Positions 1 through 7,356 are shown, numbered from the stretch's first letter. The stretch: 18,090 nt of DNA from Patescibacteria group bacterium (GCA_018819085.1 JAHJQT010000040.1:1-18090), one strand, 5' to 3'. The notes: generated by a model not told the origin, from the sequence alone. Translations and numbers: made by a program.

Positions 1-140
1 CTAATGATCCTTATCTTGGGAAAAGACTAAAAGGCGAATTAAAAAGCTATTATTCCTATCGTGTTTGGTCTTATCGTATTATTTATGAGATTAAGAAGAA
101 AGAATTAGTTATTTTAATCATCCGCATTGACTACAGATAA
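1..140 (+). CDS. RelE/ParE-family toxin, C-terminal part (5' truncated by window)
   Basis: Open from the left edge, with the first complete codon at base 3 and TAA at 138-140. The 45 visible residues include GKRLKGELKSYYSYRVWSYR followed by the strand IIYEI and a hydrophobic LVILIIRIDYR end. This is the usual C-terminal half of RelE/ParE-type toxins: a G-x-x-LKG-x-L turn, an SYRVW-YRIIY strand pair and a final I-x-x-R. Members of the fold act either as ribosome-dependent mRNA interferases or as gyrase poisons; the visible part does not tell which. The antitoxin would lie outside the window. The family call is fairly secure, the target is not. Confidence 0.8.
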   Translation, partial: NDPYLGKRLKGELKSYYSYRVWSYRIIYEIKKKELVILIIRIDYR

Positions 141-152
141 AGCATAAGAGGC

Positions 153-268
153 TTGCCTTAGAAAGATGGAACAGGCACGGCCTTAAAGAGCTACATCCTT
201 ACGTTCGGAGGACGGAAGGTTGTGCGAAAAAGGCCGTGTCTGGTTAGTTAGAAGAACAAAAATGTCTT
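153..268 (-). repeat. Large imperfect hairpin element, copy 1 (inverted relative to copies 2 and 3)
   Basis: The core stem pairs CAGGCACGGCC at 172-182 with GGCCGTGTCTG at 232-242 (one mismatch). Inside it is a second stem, CCTTACGT with ACGGAAGG. The reverse complement matches 11034-11130 over both flanks and the outer stem (CCATCTTTCTAAG, TTTTTCG), while the inner loop sequence has diverged but can still pair. No ORF is present. It fills most of the gap between the toxin fragment and the restriction gene. It could be a structured RNA, a REP-like mobile hairpin or a bidirectional terminator; the sequence alone does not decide. Confidence 0.7.
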
Positions 269-289
269 AAAAATCTAAAATTAAAGATT

Positions 290-1234
290 ATGGGTAAACA
301 TGAAAGACAATCAATTGAAGAAGCAGAGAAAATTATTAAAAAGATTTTAAATTCTGAGCTTCTTGTGTCTGGTGATAAGAAAAACCCTTGGTTTGATCAT
401 GCTTTTCAAATAGCAAAACAAATTAGTAAGGATTTTCCAAATATTTCATTAGCCAAACATTTAGGTAATCGTTATGATAATATGGGTGATATACTAATTT
501 CTTCTAATGGCAAAAATATTTTTATTGAGATTAAAATGAGCGATACAAAATCGGGTGTTGGTACCAAAGCAAATATTAGTCAAAATGCTCTTACAAAAAA
601 TAATCTTTTTGCTGGTAAAGTAAAGAGTTGGAGTTTTTTCCGTAAAGAGAGAGGACATGAAGAATGGGTTGGCGACTATTTAGATGAATTTAATAGATAT
701 TCTCGTGAGATTTTAAAAACAAGTAATCCGGTAATACAAAAGGAGAAAAAAGCAAGATACTTAAGAGACTCAAAAAGGGATATAGAATCTAAAACTATTC
801 TTGAAAATATTCGAGAAAGAGATAGAAAAGAGAAACTGGAATATCTTAATTATTTAAGTACTAAAAAACAAGACAATGAAATGATTAAAAGATTTTTTAT
901 TCTTATCACTTTAGGAGTTCATAGAAAAAATGCTTTATTTGATCTAATGGAAGAAAAAAACTTCCTAAAAGAAGCTCAAAATCTTTTTGTTTATTATGCT
1001 AATTGTCATAAAGGTAAAGTTTTTATTAAAAAAGAAGATGTTGGTAATAAAGTTAGTAAAATACTTAGTAGATACTCTAACTTCAAAATCATTTTTCCTA
1101 AAGGATTGACTCATTGTAAAATAGTGGGAATAAGAAATAATAAACCTGAACCATTATTACAAATAGTTCTACATTGGAAAAATATAGCTCAAGGAATTAA
1201 AACGCCTTGTTTGAATATTTTTGACCTAACTTAA
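290..1234 (+). CDS. Type II restriction endonuclease-like protein, PD-(D/E)XK fold
   Basis: 314 residues. The nuclease core is around residues 62-110: GD at 66-67 (D67), then strand IFIEIK carrying E80-x-K82, the D...(D/E)-x-K spacing of PD-(D/E)XK enzymes. It is followed by GTKANISQNALTKNNLF, a motif type common after the core in Type II nucleases. A basic, helical central part (about 120-200) and a C-terminal region without recognised motifs follow. The gene faces the LexA-methyltransferase gene tail to tail and the two TAA codons overlap (1231-1234), a typical compact R-M pairing. Role inferred: cleavage of DNA unmethylated at the site protected by its neighbour. The ATG has no Shine-Dalgarno sequence. 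Specificity cannot be read from sequence. Confidence 0.75.
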   Translation: MGKHERQSIEEAEKIIKKILNSELLVSGDKKNPWFDHAFQIAKQISKDFPNISLAKHLGNRYDNMGDILISSNGKNIFIEIKMSDTKSGVGTKANISQNALTKNNLFAGKVKSWSFFRKERGHEEWVGDYLDEFNRYSREILKTSNPVIQKEKKARYLRDSKRDIESKTILENIRERDRKEKLEYLNYLSTKKQDNEMIKRFFILITLGVHRKNALFDLMEEKNFLKEAQNLFVYYANCHKGKVFIKKEDVGNKVSKILSRYSNFKIIFPKGLTHCKIVGIRNNKPEPLLQIVLHWKNIAQGIKTPCLNIFDLT

Positions 1235-3081
1235 TAATTAGGAGAAATTGGAAATAGTTTTTCTAATTCATTTTTTGAGATTTGAGTATTCCCAGTAATG
1301 TTTTTTATAACTCTTAGGTTTTTTACTGAGGATATCTGCTTAACAATATTTTTAATAAGTAGATTTTTTTTTGGTAAATCATTTCCAAGATTCATTTTTA
1401 TTTGTTTCTGTTTAGATGGTGGAAAAATTACATTTACATGATTTTCAGCGATAAACTTCATTCCAGAGGGGATAATAGCTGATTTTAATTTTGCTTTTCT
1501 AACCGTACCAGTAATTCTATTGACCACAATAGCTGGACCAATATTAAAATCTTTTCTTTTTACATACTGCGGCTTTCCTTTTTTAGTTATAGAAAGATCT
1601 AATCCTTTTTCTGTTATATTGTAAGCCCAAATTAAAGGAACGCCTTTTTTAGGGTTATTTGTTAGAAGGTCTTTGTTTTGATTCCACACTAGACGTCCTG
1701 TTTTTACTTCATAATTGAGGTCATGTAATGTTATTTTATTTTTAAATACTTTTTTTAAATATTTTGCTTCCTCACTAAAAATTAAAATACCATTCTTCTT
1801 GAACAAATAATCTCCTTTATTTTTACCTTTTTTAAGTACAAGTAACATTACTGATTGTAATGCTCCGTTAAATATCCTTGGATCTCTAAGTATATGGATA
1901 TATTCAATATTTGCGTTATGAATAATATAATTTCTTAATTTATAAAAATAAGCACCATTATTTATAGATGGAGGAATAACATAAGCAAGATAGCCTCCAT
2001 CTTTTAGCCAATTAAGTCCTTGATATACAAATAAACTAAAGATATTTGTTCGGCCATTCATTATACTACCAAATTTTTTTCTAATTTTATCTGATGTCTT
2101 AAATTCGTAATAAGGTGGGTTTCCTATAATAAAATCGTATTGGCCATAATCTTCGTTTAGTAGTGAATCTGTTTTATTAAGATTAGCTTCTGGAATTAGA
2201 TTTTTGGAAATATCAACTAATTTTTTATCTATATCCCAGCCATGTAATTCCGGATTTTTAAAATATTTTTTCGCTGTGACTAGGAATTCGCCAGTACCAC
2301 AAGCTGGGTCTAAAATTTTAGGATTTTCTATCGTTTTGGGTAGCTTTTCCAATAACATTTCTCTAATAGATTTAGGTGTAAAATATTGACCTAAGGATTT
2401 TCTATGTTTTATATTTGTTTTTTCGATATATTGAATAGTAGCATCGGTAAATTCTTTATTTTGTGTTATTTTCTTTTTTAATTCTTCAAAATTTCTAATA
2501 ACACTTATAACTTTTCCTTGAATAGTTAAATCTTTAGTAAAAATTGGTTTTATTTTTGAATTAGCTGGTTGAAGTCGAAATCCATTTTTTTCTTTATATA
2601 TTTTCTTTAAAGTTACTTCATTATTATTTATTAAAGCAACAACTGTTTCTCCATTTTCTGCTGTTTCTTGCTTTTTAATTATTACTGTATCTCCATTAAA
2701 AATTCCTTCATCAATCATACTGTCTCCTTGAACCTTTAGGGCAAAATGTTTGCTTGATTGAGATAATTGCGATTTAGGTACTTTAATCATTTCAGGAAAT
2801 TCTATCGCTTCAATTGGAGACCCAGCGGCGATTGTTCCCAATAGGGGAATCTCTATTAAATCTGATGTTTTGTTTTTATTGTTTAATTCAATTGATCTTG
2901 GCTGATTCTCTATTTTTTTAAGATATCCTTTTTCTCTAATTGCTTCTATGTGTTGATGAATAGTTGAGACAGAAGATAACTTAAAATATTTCTTTATTTC
3001 TTCTAAAGAAGGAGCATAATCATTTTCTTTAATGTATTTAGTAATGTAATTAAATATTTCTTTTTGCCTTTTAGTTAACAT
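1231..3081 (-). CDS. LexA-like repressor fused to N6-adenine DNA methyltransferase
   Basis: One uninterrupted 616-residue frame. Residues 1-66 form a LexA-type winged helix (start MLTKRQKEIFNYI, recognition part LSSVSTIHQHIEAI). Residues 76-200 form an S24/LexA peptidase domain with the cleavage site A86-G87 (TIAAGSP), nucleophile S121 (QGDSMID), general base K159 (EVTLKK) and the ending VISVIRN. From about 228 (SLGQYFTP) a TaqI/Eco57I-type methyltransferase begins, with SAM motif DPACGTGEF at 258-266, catalytic NPPY at 321-324, and a C-terminal region (about 450-616) likely holding target recognition. All autoproteolysis residues are intact. Inferred: protects host DNA from the neighbouring nuclease, and may repress its own promoter and be cleaved after DNA damage. 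A fused repressor-methyltransferase of full LexA length is unusual. Confidence 0.9.
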   Translation of the reverse strand: MLTKRQKEIFNYITKYIKENDYAPSLEEIKKYFKLSSVSTIHQHIEAIREKGYLKKIENQPRSIELNNKNKTSDLIEIPLLGTIAAGSPIEAIEFPEMIKVPKSQLSQSSKHFALKVQGDSMIDEGIFNGDTVIIKKQETAENGETVVALINNNEVTLKKIYKEKNGFRLQPANSKIKPIFTKDLTIQGKVISVIRNFEELKKKITQNKEFTDATIQYIEKTNIKHRKSLGQYFTPKSIREMLLEKLPKTIENPKILDPACGTGEFLVTAKKYFKNPELHGWDIDKKLVDISKNLIPEANLNKTDSLLNEDYGQYDFIIGNPPYYEFKTSDKIRKKFGSIMNGRTNIFSLFVYQGLNWLKDGGYLAYVIPPSINNGAYFYKLRNYIIHNANIEYIHILRDPRIFNGALQSVMLLVLKKGKNKGDYLFKKNGILIFSEEAKYLKKVFKNKITLHDLNYEVKTGRLVWNQNKDLLTNNPKKGVPLIWAYNITEKGLDLSITKKGKPQYVKRKDFNIGPAIVVNRITGTVRKAKLKSAIIPSGMKFIAENHVNVIFPPSKQKQIKMNLGNDLPKKNLLIKNIVKQISSVKNLRVIKNITGNTQISKNELEKLFPISPNY

Positions 3082-3115
3082 AGTATAATTATACCATACC
3101 GAAAGAAAACCGAAA
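3082..3115 (-). promoter_or_regulatory. Promoter and candidate operator of the LexA-methyltransferase gene
   Basis: Read on the minus strand, TGG then TATAAT (3096-3088) forms an extended -10 whose last base lies six bases from the ATG at 3081, predicting a leaderless transcript. GTATAATTATAC at 3083-3094 is a perfect 12-bp palindrome covering the -10, a natural operator for a dimeric LexA-type repressor. Just upstream, ACCGAAA occurs twice (3098-3104 and 3109-3115, plus-strand reading) with an 11-bp period, about one helical turn. No canonical E. coli or Bacillus SOS box is visible. Operator function is inferred. Confidence 0.5.
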
Positions 3116-3222
3116 ATGCTGTCAACTGTGGATAACTTTAAAATAAGAAATTTAATAAAATAACCTTGATAAATTAATATAATTGATATAAAATATAATT
3201 AAGTAAAGTTAATATAAAATTT

Positions 3223-3270
3223 ATGGATTACAGTGTTATTAAATTAAACACTGGAGGGATTCTTATTTAA
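3223..3270 (+). other. Possible 15-residue leader peptide with internal hairpin
   Basis: ATG at 3223 to TAA at 3268-3270 encodes MDYSVIKLNTGGILI. The coding stretch contains a 7-bp stem, CAGTGTT (3231-3237) with AACACTG (3247-3253), and the frame stops three bases before the stem of a terminator-like hairpin. This arrangement resembles a leader/attenuator in front of the gene at 3317. No ribosome binding site is visible, and AT-rich DNA yields such short frames by chance, so this is weak. Confidence 0.25.
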
Positions 3271-3272
3271 AG

Positions 3273-3298
3273 AGCGCTATTTAGTGCTTTTTTATTTT
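3273..3298 (+). terminator. Intrinsic terminator-like hairpin ahead of the DUF5655 gene
   Basis: AGCGCT (3273-3278) pairs with AGTGCT (3283-3288) using one G-U pair and a 4-base loop, followed directly by TTTTTTATTTT. It lies between the short leader ORF and the next gene, with no other gene reading into it from the left. Confidence 0.5.
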
Positions 3299-3316
3299 GT
3301 AAAGGCAAATAAAACT

Positions 3317-4249
3317 ATGTCTACATTTCAAATAAAAAATAATAAATTTACTAAGATTAAAGAAAAAAGTTTTGATTATGAAAAAGATTTACAGAAATTA
3401 GTTGAACAGAATTTAAAGGAGGTTTTCGGGTTGGAGTTTGTCAGTGGTGCCTTAGACAAACAATTTTATCTGAAGAATTTAGAAATTGACACCTTAGCTT
3501 TTGATCCAGAAACAAAAACTTTTGTGATAATAGAGTATAAGAAGAATAAGAGTTTTAGTATTATTGATCAGGGTTATGCTTATTTAGCTTTGCTTTTAAA
3601 TAATAAGGCTGAATTTATCCTTCATTATAATGATAAAAAGGATAAAAATCTAAAAAAAGATGATATTGACTGGTCTCAATCAAGAGTTCTTTTTATAGCT
3701 AAAGAATTTACACCTCATCAAAAAGGTGCAATTAGTTTTAGGGATTTACCGATTGGACTATGGGAAGTTCAACTTATGGAAAAAGATATAATCTCTTTTT
3801 CTCAAATAAAGCCAGCTGAAGTTCAAGAATCAATTACAAAAGTAACAAAAAGTTCTACCATTGAAAAAGTAAGTCAAGAAGTGAAGACTCCTACATTTGA
3901 AGATCATTATCAAAAAGCCTCACCATTAATAAAGCCATTACTTAGTAAATTAAGAGAAAAAATTCTTTCTCTTGATGAAAACATTAAGGAAAAACCTGTT
4001 AAAAATTATATCGGTTATAAACTTGACTGGTATAATTTTGTTTCAGTTCATGTGCAGATGGGAAAATTAAAAATTGAAGTTAGGAAACAAAAATTAAAAA
4101 ATGATAAAGAAAAAAGATTTAAAAAATACCCGAATAGTTATGGATATGGAATAACGCCTCTTTGGTGGGGTTATATCTTAAAAGATAAAGAATTAGATTA
4201 TATGCTTGAAATAATTAAAGAGTCGTATGAAGCAGCACCTGATCGATAA
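3317..4249 (+). CDS. NucS/DUF91-like nuclease domain with C-terminal DUF5655
   Basis: 310 residues from the ATG at 3317; an earlier in-frame ATG at 3284 would begin translation inside the terminator hairpin, so I reject it. The N-terminal half carries EIDTLAFDP then FVIIEYKKNKS, the D...E-x-K arrangement of PD-(D/E)XK nucleases of the DUF91/NucS-like type. A linker rich in T, S, K and E follows, then a C-terminal segment (YIGYKLDWYNFVSVHVQMG) typical of DUF5655, the domain often annotated as 'predicted transport protein'. The composition suggests nucleic-acid cleavage rather than transport. No partner gene is evident. No Shine-Dalgarno sequence precedes the start. Confidence 0.7.
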   Translation: MSTFQIKNNKFTKIKEKSFDYEKDLQKLVEQNLKEVFGLEFVSGALDKQFYLKNLEIDTLAFDPETKTFVIIEYKKNKSFSIIDQGYAYLALLLNNKAEFILHYNDKKDKNLKKDDIDWSQSRVLFIAKEFTPHQKGAISFRDLPIGLWEVQLMEKDIISFSQIKPAEVQESITKVTKSSTIEKVSQEVKTPTFEDHYQKASPLIKPLLSKLREKILSLDENIKEKPVKNYIGYKLDWYNFVSVHVQMGKLKIEVRKQKLKNDKEKRFKKYPNSYGYGITPLWWGYILKDKELDYMLEIIKESYEAAPDR

Positions 4250-4255
4250 AAGCTA

Positions 4256-4276
4256 AATAAAAGATTTGGAGGGGAT
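4256..4276 (+). repeat. R repeat, copy 1
   Basis: AATAAAAGATTTGGAGGGGA, the consensus form of the short intergenic repeat. It begins seven bases after the preceding stop codon and ends about 35 bases before the next ATG, too far to act as a ribosome binding site for it. Confidence 0.8.
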
Positions 4277-4311
4277 AAATAAATTTATTTAACTTCTTAA
4301 TATAATTACGT

Positions 4312-5373
4312 ATGCAATTATTCTCTAAAAGAAATCAAAATAAAATTCACCAAAGATTTATTTCGGAATATTCACGAAGAAGTAATTCTTTTATTTCTAA
4401 TGAGCTTAGAACTAGATTAGCCGCAGAAATATCATTCTTAACATCTATGGATGATTTCTTAGAATTTTTTATCCTATTTGAAAATCAAAAAAAAGAAAGC
4501 ATTTTTTTAGATGAAAATAAAATTAATGGATTTTCTCTTTCTGAATTAGGTTATAAAATGACTGATTTTTTTCAATTCGAAGACTTTGCCGTTAAAGAGC
4601 TTGAATATTCGCAACAAATTCCAACAAGGAATGAGACGGATAGAATAAAAAGACAAAATGAGGGTTTAAACTATTTTGATGATTTTAAACTTTTTGATTT
4701 AATTGAATTTGTTATTTTATTTTCAAAGAAATCAAAAAGAAAAGAAGTAATAGAAAGATTTAATAATATTTATCTTGAAGAAAACTCAAAATACGAAATT
4801 ATTAATGGAATGATTACAAAAAAATACGGAGAAGATATATATACTATTAAGAATTTATTGGAAGATCAAAATTTGAAGATAAAAATTGAAGATTATGAAT
4901 ATTATAGCGATAGGGAAGATTATATAAATATGGCAAAAGTATCTGCTGAAATTGTAAATATAATTTTTAGCAATCAGATTCAAAAAAAGAAAAAAACAGA
5001 AATTAATAAAATTCTTAAAAAAACAGCTATATTCTTAGGATTAAATAAAAAGGATCAAGATGCTTTGTATGATGAATTAGATAGTGTTTTATCTAATATT
5101 AAGAATTTCAATAATAAGATCTATAATATTAGACATACGGAAAAATCAACTATTCATTTAAAAAAGAATTGTCAAGAAATTTTATATAAAGTAGTTGCGG
5201 AAAAAAATATTACTTTTATCGAAATGATTATTTTAGCACTAAAAGATGATTTTATTTTTTCTGAAGATTGGGAAAAAATTAAAAATACTTATATTAATAA
5301 ATATAAGATTAAAAAAGATCAGAGATATGTGATTGAAAAGCCAGGAGTTAATGTAGCTGATATACCATTTTAG
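4312..5373 (+). CDS. Unknown protein, possibly abortive-infection (AbiJ-like) type
   Basis: 353 residues, mostly helical, rich in K, E, I, N and F, with no signal peptide or membrane segment. Residues 123-170 (DFKLFDLIEFVILF, then RFNNIYLEENSKYEIING) resemble, by eye only, the pattern seen in AbiJ-type N-terminal domains where a helix is followed by 'N-x-I-LEEE-x-x-Y...G-x-I'. Near the C-terminus, R274 and H282 (IRHTEKSTIH) are spaced loosely like a HEPN R-x(4-6)-H motif but one or two residues too far apart. It sits among restriction, nuclease and toxin genes, which fits a defence role. Function stays unassigned. Confidence 0.6.
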   Translation: MQLFSKRNQNKIHQRFISEYSRRSNSFISNELRTRLAAEISFLTSMDDFLEFFILFENQKKESIFLDENKINGFSLSELGYKMTDFFQFEDFAVKELEYSQQIPTRNETDRIKRQNEGLNYFDDFKLFDLIEFVILFSKKSKRKEVIERFNNIYLEENSKYEIINGMITKKYGEDIYTIKNLLEDQNLKIKIEDYEYYSDREDYINMAKVSAEIVNIIFSNQIQKKKKTEINKILKKTAIFLGLNKKDQDALYDELDSVLSNIKNFNNKIYNIRHTEKSTIHLKKNCQEILYKVVAEKNITFIEMIILALKDDFIFSEDWEKIKNTYINKYKIKKDQRYVIEKPGVNVADIPF

Positions 5374-5426
5374 AATATAATATTTTCTATTTTATTTTAG
5401 ATGTGCCATCAAAATAATTTTAAAAA

Positions 5427-5450
5427 TAAATAAAAGATTTGGAGGGGGTT
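5427..5450 (+). repeat. R repeat, copy 2
   Basis: AATAAAAGATTTGGAGGGGG type, 13 bases ahead of the Nudix ATG. Here the GGAGGGGG could just reach the ribosome as a distant Shine-Dalgarno sequence, unlike other copies. Confidence 0.8.
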
Positions 5451-5463
5451 AGGAAATAAAAAT

Positions 5464-5922
5464 ATGAAAAAATATCCAAGAGGAATTGAGGTCGTTGCCT
5501 CTGCCTTAATAGTTAATAGTAATAAAGAAATTCTTTTAATTAAATCACATAAGTGGGGTGATAATTATTTAGTTCCTGGAGGACACGTTGAGCTAATAGA
5601 AACAGTAGAAGAAGCAGCTAAAAGGGAAGGCGAAGAAGAAACAGGATTAAAATTAAAACCATTATATTGCGTAAACATTGGAGAACTTATTAATGAGCCG
5701 ACTTTTAATCGTAGAGCTCATTTAGTCTTTTTCCATTTTATTTGTGAAGCTTTAACAAATAAAGTTAGATTAGATGAAAGAGAATTGAAAGAATTCATTT
5801 GGGTTAAGCCAGAGAATGCGTTAAAATTAAAAATTACCAAAGGAGTAAAACAAACAATTAAAAATTATATTAAAGGAATTAAAATTAATATAACTTCAAG
5901 AGCTTATAAAGAATATCTTTAA
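5464..5922 (+). CDS. Nudix hydrolase
   Basis: 152 residues, the usual length of a single-domain Nudix enzyme. The Nudix box runs from G40 to L62: G40-x5-E46-x7-R54-E-G-E-E58-E59-T-G61-L62, matching GX5EX7REUXEEXGU with glycine in the first U position. R54, E55, E58 and E59 needed for divalent metal binding are all present. The N-terminal strand (VVASALIVNSNKEILLIK) and the following PGGH are standard. Such enzymes cleave nucleoside diphosphates linked to another group, for example oxidised nucleotides or nucleotide sugars. The substrate cannot be told here. It stands alone behind an R repeat. Confidence 0.92.
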   Translation: MKKYPRGIEVVASALIVNSNKEILLIKSHKWGDNYLVPGGHVELIETVEEAAKREGEEETGLKLKPLYCVNIGELINEPTFNRRAHLVFFHFICEALTNKVRLDERELKEFIWVKPENALKLKITKGVKQTIKNYIKGIKINITSRAYKEYL

Positions 5923-5953
5923 TGTGACAAATAGTAATATCATTTTTTAAAAT

Positions 5954-5985
5954 TAATAAAAGATTTGGAGGGGATTTGGGGATAA
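5954..5985 (+). repeat. R repeat, copy 3 (extended form)
   Basis: AATAAAAGATTTGGAGGGGA followed by TTTGGGGATA. The same extended form recurs at 10567-10596, so the repeat unit is about 30 bases in its longest versions. The next ATG is about 20 bases further on. Confidence 0.8.
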
Positions 5986-6003
5986 AAATAATAAGTAAAA
6001 AAT

Positions 6004-6633
6004 ATGTCTATAAAAAACACAAACAATACAAATAAAAAATCACGAGAATTTATGGATAAGCAACGGAAGGTAGTGAATGAATATTATGATATTTTGGAAT
6101 CAGACCACAGTATAAAAGATATTCGTGCGCTTATTAAACAGGATCCGGATTTTTACGATCCATATTTATATGTAGCGGATAATTTACGTAAGTTAGGGCA
6201 GAAATCACAAGCACGACAACTGGAAAATAATGCATTTAAACGCGCCTGCGCCAGAATTGAAGATAAAAAAGGGAATTGGCCTGATAAAATGCCGTGGGGC
6301 TGGCTTGAAAATAGGCATATTGTTCGCGCTCTTATAGCTGGCGCAGATAATTTTTGGAAAGATAATAAGAAAGATGAAGCACTTAATATTTATCGTAAAT
6401 TATTCCATTTAAATCTTAATGATAATATTGGGGCCAGATATGCAATTATTGCTCTTCGTCTCGGACTTACACATAAAGAATATATGCGACAGGTCTGGCC
6501 AGAATCAACTGTGCCTGCGGAACATATGATGAAGTGGTTTAAAGAAAATGCGCCAAAATTTCCTGAAGAACTGCAGGAATGGAAAAGCTATTGTAAAAAA
6601 AAGCTTGGATTGAGAGAAAAAGATTTATCTTAA
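6004..6633 (+). CDS. TPR-like helical repeat protein
   Basis: 209 residues, soluble, helical. Residues 40-75 (DIRALIKQDPDFYDPYLYVADNLRKLGQ) and 115-150 (FWKDNKKDEALNIYRKLFHLN, then DNIGARYAI) show the paired-helix pattern of tetratricopeptide repeats: a D-P turn before the first helix and an EAL-x-x-Y-x-K-L-x-x-L-N-x-N-D link. Between them is a conserved-looking MPWGWLENRHIVRAL. The gene uses more GC-rich codons (runs with GCG, CGC, GCC) than its neighbours, hinting at a different origin. TPRs mediate protein-protein contact; the partner is unknown. No Shine-Dalgarno sequence. Confidence 0.65.
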   Translation: MSIKNTNNTNKKSREFMDKQRKVVNEYYDILESDHSIKDIRALIKQDPDFYDPYLYVADNLRKLGQKSQARQLENNAFKRACARIEDKKGNWPDKMPWGWLENRHIVRALIAGADNFWKDNKKDEALNIYRKLFHLNLNDNIGARYAIIALRLGLTHKEYMRQVWPESTVPAEHMMKWFKENAPKFPEELQEWKSYCKKKLGLREKDLS

Positions 6634-6689
6634 TGTAGAAAGTCAGAGCCTATCTTAGAAAAAAAAGGCATTAAGAACCTTTTTGAAAA

Positions 6690-6712
6690 TAAATAAAAGA
6701 TTTGGAAGGGGA
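6690..6712 (+). repeat. R repeat, copy 4
   Basis: AATAAAAGATTTGGAAGGGG variant (A for G in the purine run). It runs straight into a reading frame without an ATG at 6702-6821, unlike copies that precede whole genes. Confidence 0.75.
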
Positions 6713-6821
6713 ATTAAAGGCTGAGATAATTATTCAAAAAGATAAGGGTCATTTTACAGAAGAGGATGGAATTCGTGAATTGCCTGTGGTTTTAGAGGAG
6801 ATTTTAAAAATCTTTGTTTAA
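6702..6821 (+). pseudogene. Orphan C-terminal coding fragment
   Basis: From the TTG inside R copy 4 a frame of 39 codons runs to TAA at 6819-6821, ending GIRELPVVLEEILKIFV. It has no ATG, and the frame is closed just upstream, within the repeat. The composition looks like the tail of a small soluble protein. I read it as a gene 3' end left behind when the R repeat was joined to it. A TTG-initiated short peptide is the alternative. I do not recognise the family. Confidence 0.35.
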
Positions 6822-6917
6822 TTTAAAAAACAAAAACCATGCCAAAATCTAAACCAATCAAAAAAGAAAATTAAAATAAGTTTATTTAAGAAGTTTTTGA
6901 TCAGATTTGCGCCTAAG

Positions 6918-7175
6918 ATGTTTTTTCGCTATATGGCTGAAGAGCAAGGTATTGGTTCTAAAAGAATTGATTCTGCAATGGATCTTTTTAAAGGAGTTAA
7001 GCGGATTGATATTCATCCTTTATCTGGTAGAGGTAGTCGCGGATTTATTATTACTTTGGATAGAAAATTATCTTTGTATTTTTATCAGAACGGAGATAGT
7101 TTTAATTATGATGGTTTTGAAATGGGTGAATACGATAAAGGAGATGTCACTATTTTTAATAAGTTAGATTTGTGA
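6918..7175 (+). CDS. Small unknown protein
   Basis: 85 residues from ATG 6918; a TTG at 6897 would add seven residues (start MIRFAPK). It ends in TGA, one of the few non-TAA stops here. A helical first third (MAEEQGIGSKRIDSAMDLFKG) is followed by a strand-rich part with RGSRGFIITLDRKLSLYFYQNG, which resembles a small alpha-beta protein. No family is recognised. The frame is also open upstream back to the TAA at 6819, so the true start is uncertain. It lies between two R repeats in a stretch of small fragments. Confidence 0.5.
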   Translation: MFFRYMAEEQGIGSKRIDSAMDLFKGVKRIDIHPLSGRGSRGFIITLDRKLSLYFYQNGDSFNYDGFEMGEYDKGDVTIFNKLDL

Positions 7176-7176
7176 T

Positions 7177-7197
7177 TAAATAGAAGATTTGGAAGGG
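7177..7197 (+). repeat. R repeat, copy 5
   Basis: AAATAGAAGATTTGGAAGGGA form, beginning right after the TGA of the preceding gene. It leads into a long palindrome, as copies 7 and 9 lead into the hairpin element. Confidence 0.75.
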
Positions 7198-7202
7198 AGA
7201 GA

Positions 7203-7277
7203 GAGATTAATCTCGAGGCGTCGTCTTTAAAATGACGCCCTTGTGCTCAAGGGACATCATTTTGAAGGACAAGCCTC
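7203..7277. repeat. Long imperfect palindrome (stem-loop)
   Basis: Arms at 7215-7239 and 7252-7277 pair over about 25 positions with several mismatches (GAGGC...TTTAAAATGACGCC against GGACATCATTTTGAAGG...GCCTC), closed by CTTG-TGCT-CAAG. A perfect 12-bp palindrome, GAGATTAATCTC, abuts the left end (7203-7214). There is no T-tract after it, so it is not a simple intrinsic terminator. It resembles dispersed palindromic repeats, or a structured RNA. Confidence 0.65.
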
Positions 7278-7356
7278 TTCAACTATAATTGGACTTTGTT
7301 TTGCTATATTCCCCAGAGGTCAGACTTCATATGCAGATTTCTTACTACACAATTGG

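Noticed and set aside
3118..3140. TTGACA on the minus strand as the -35 of the LexA fusion promoter
   Set aside because: It lies about 26 bases from the TATAAT, too far for a normal spacer; the extended -10 explains the promoter better.
6839..6874. 11-codon frame MPKSKPIKKEN
   Set aside because: Too short and no ribosome site or conservation clue; likely chance in AT-rich DNA.
6907..7167. 86-residue frame in the other phase at 6907
   Set aside because: Its composition is a Leu/Ile shadow of the 6918-7175 frame and lies wholly inside it.
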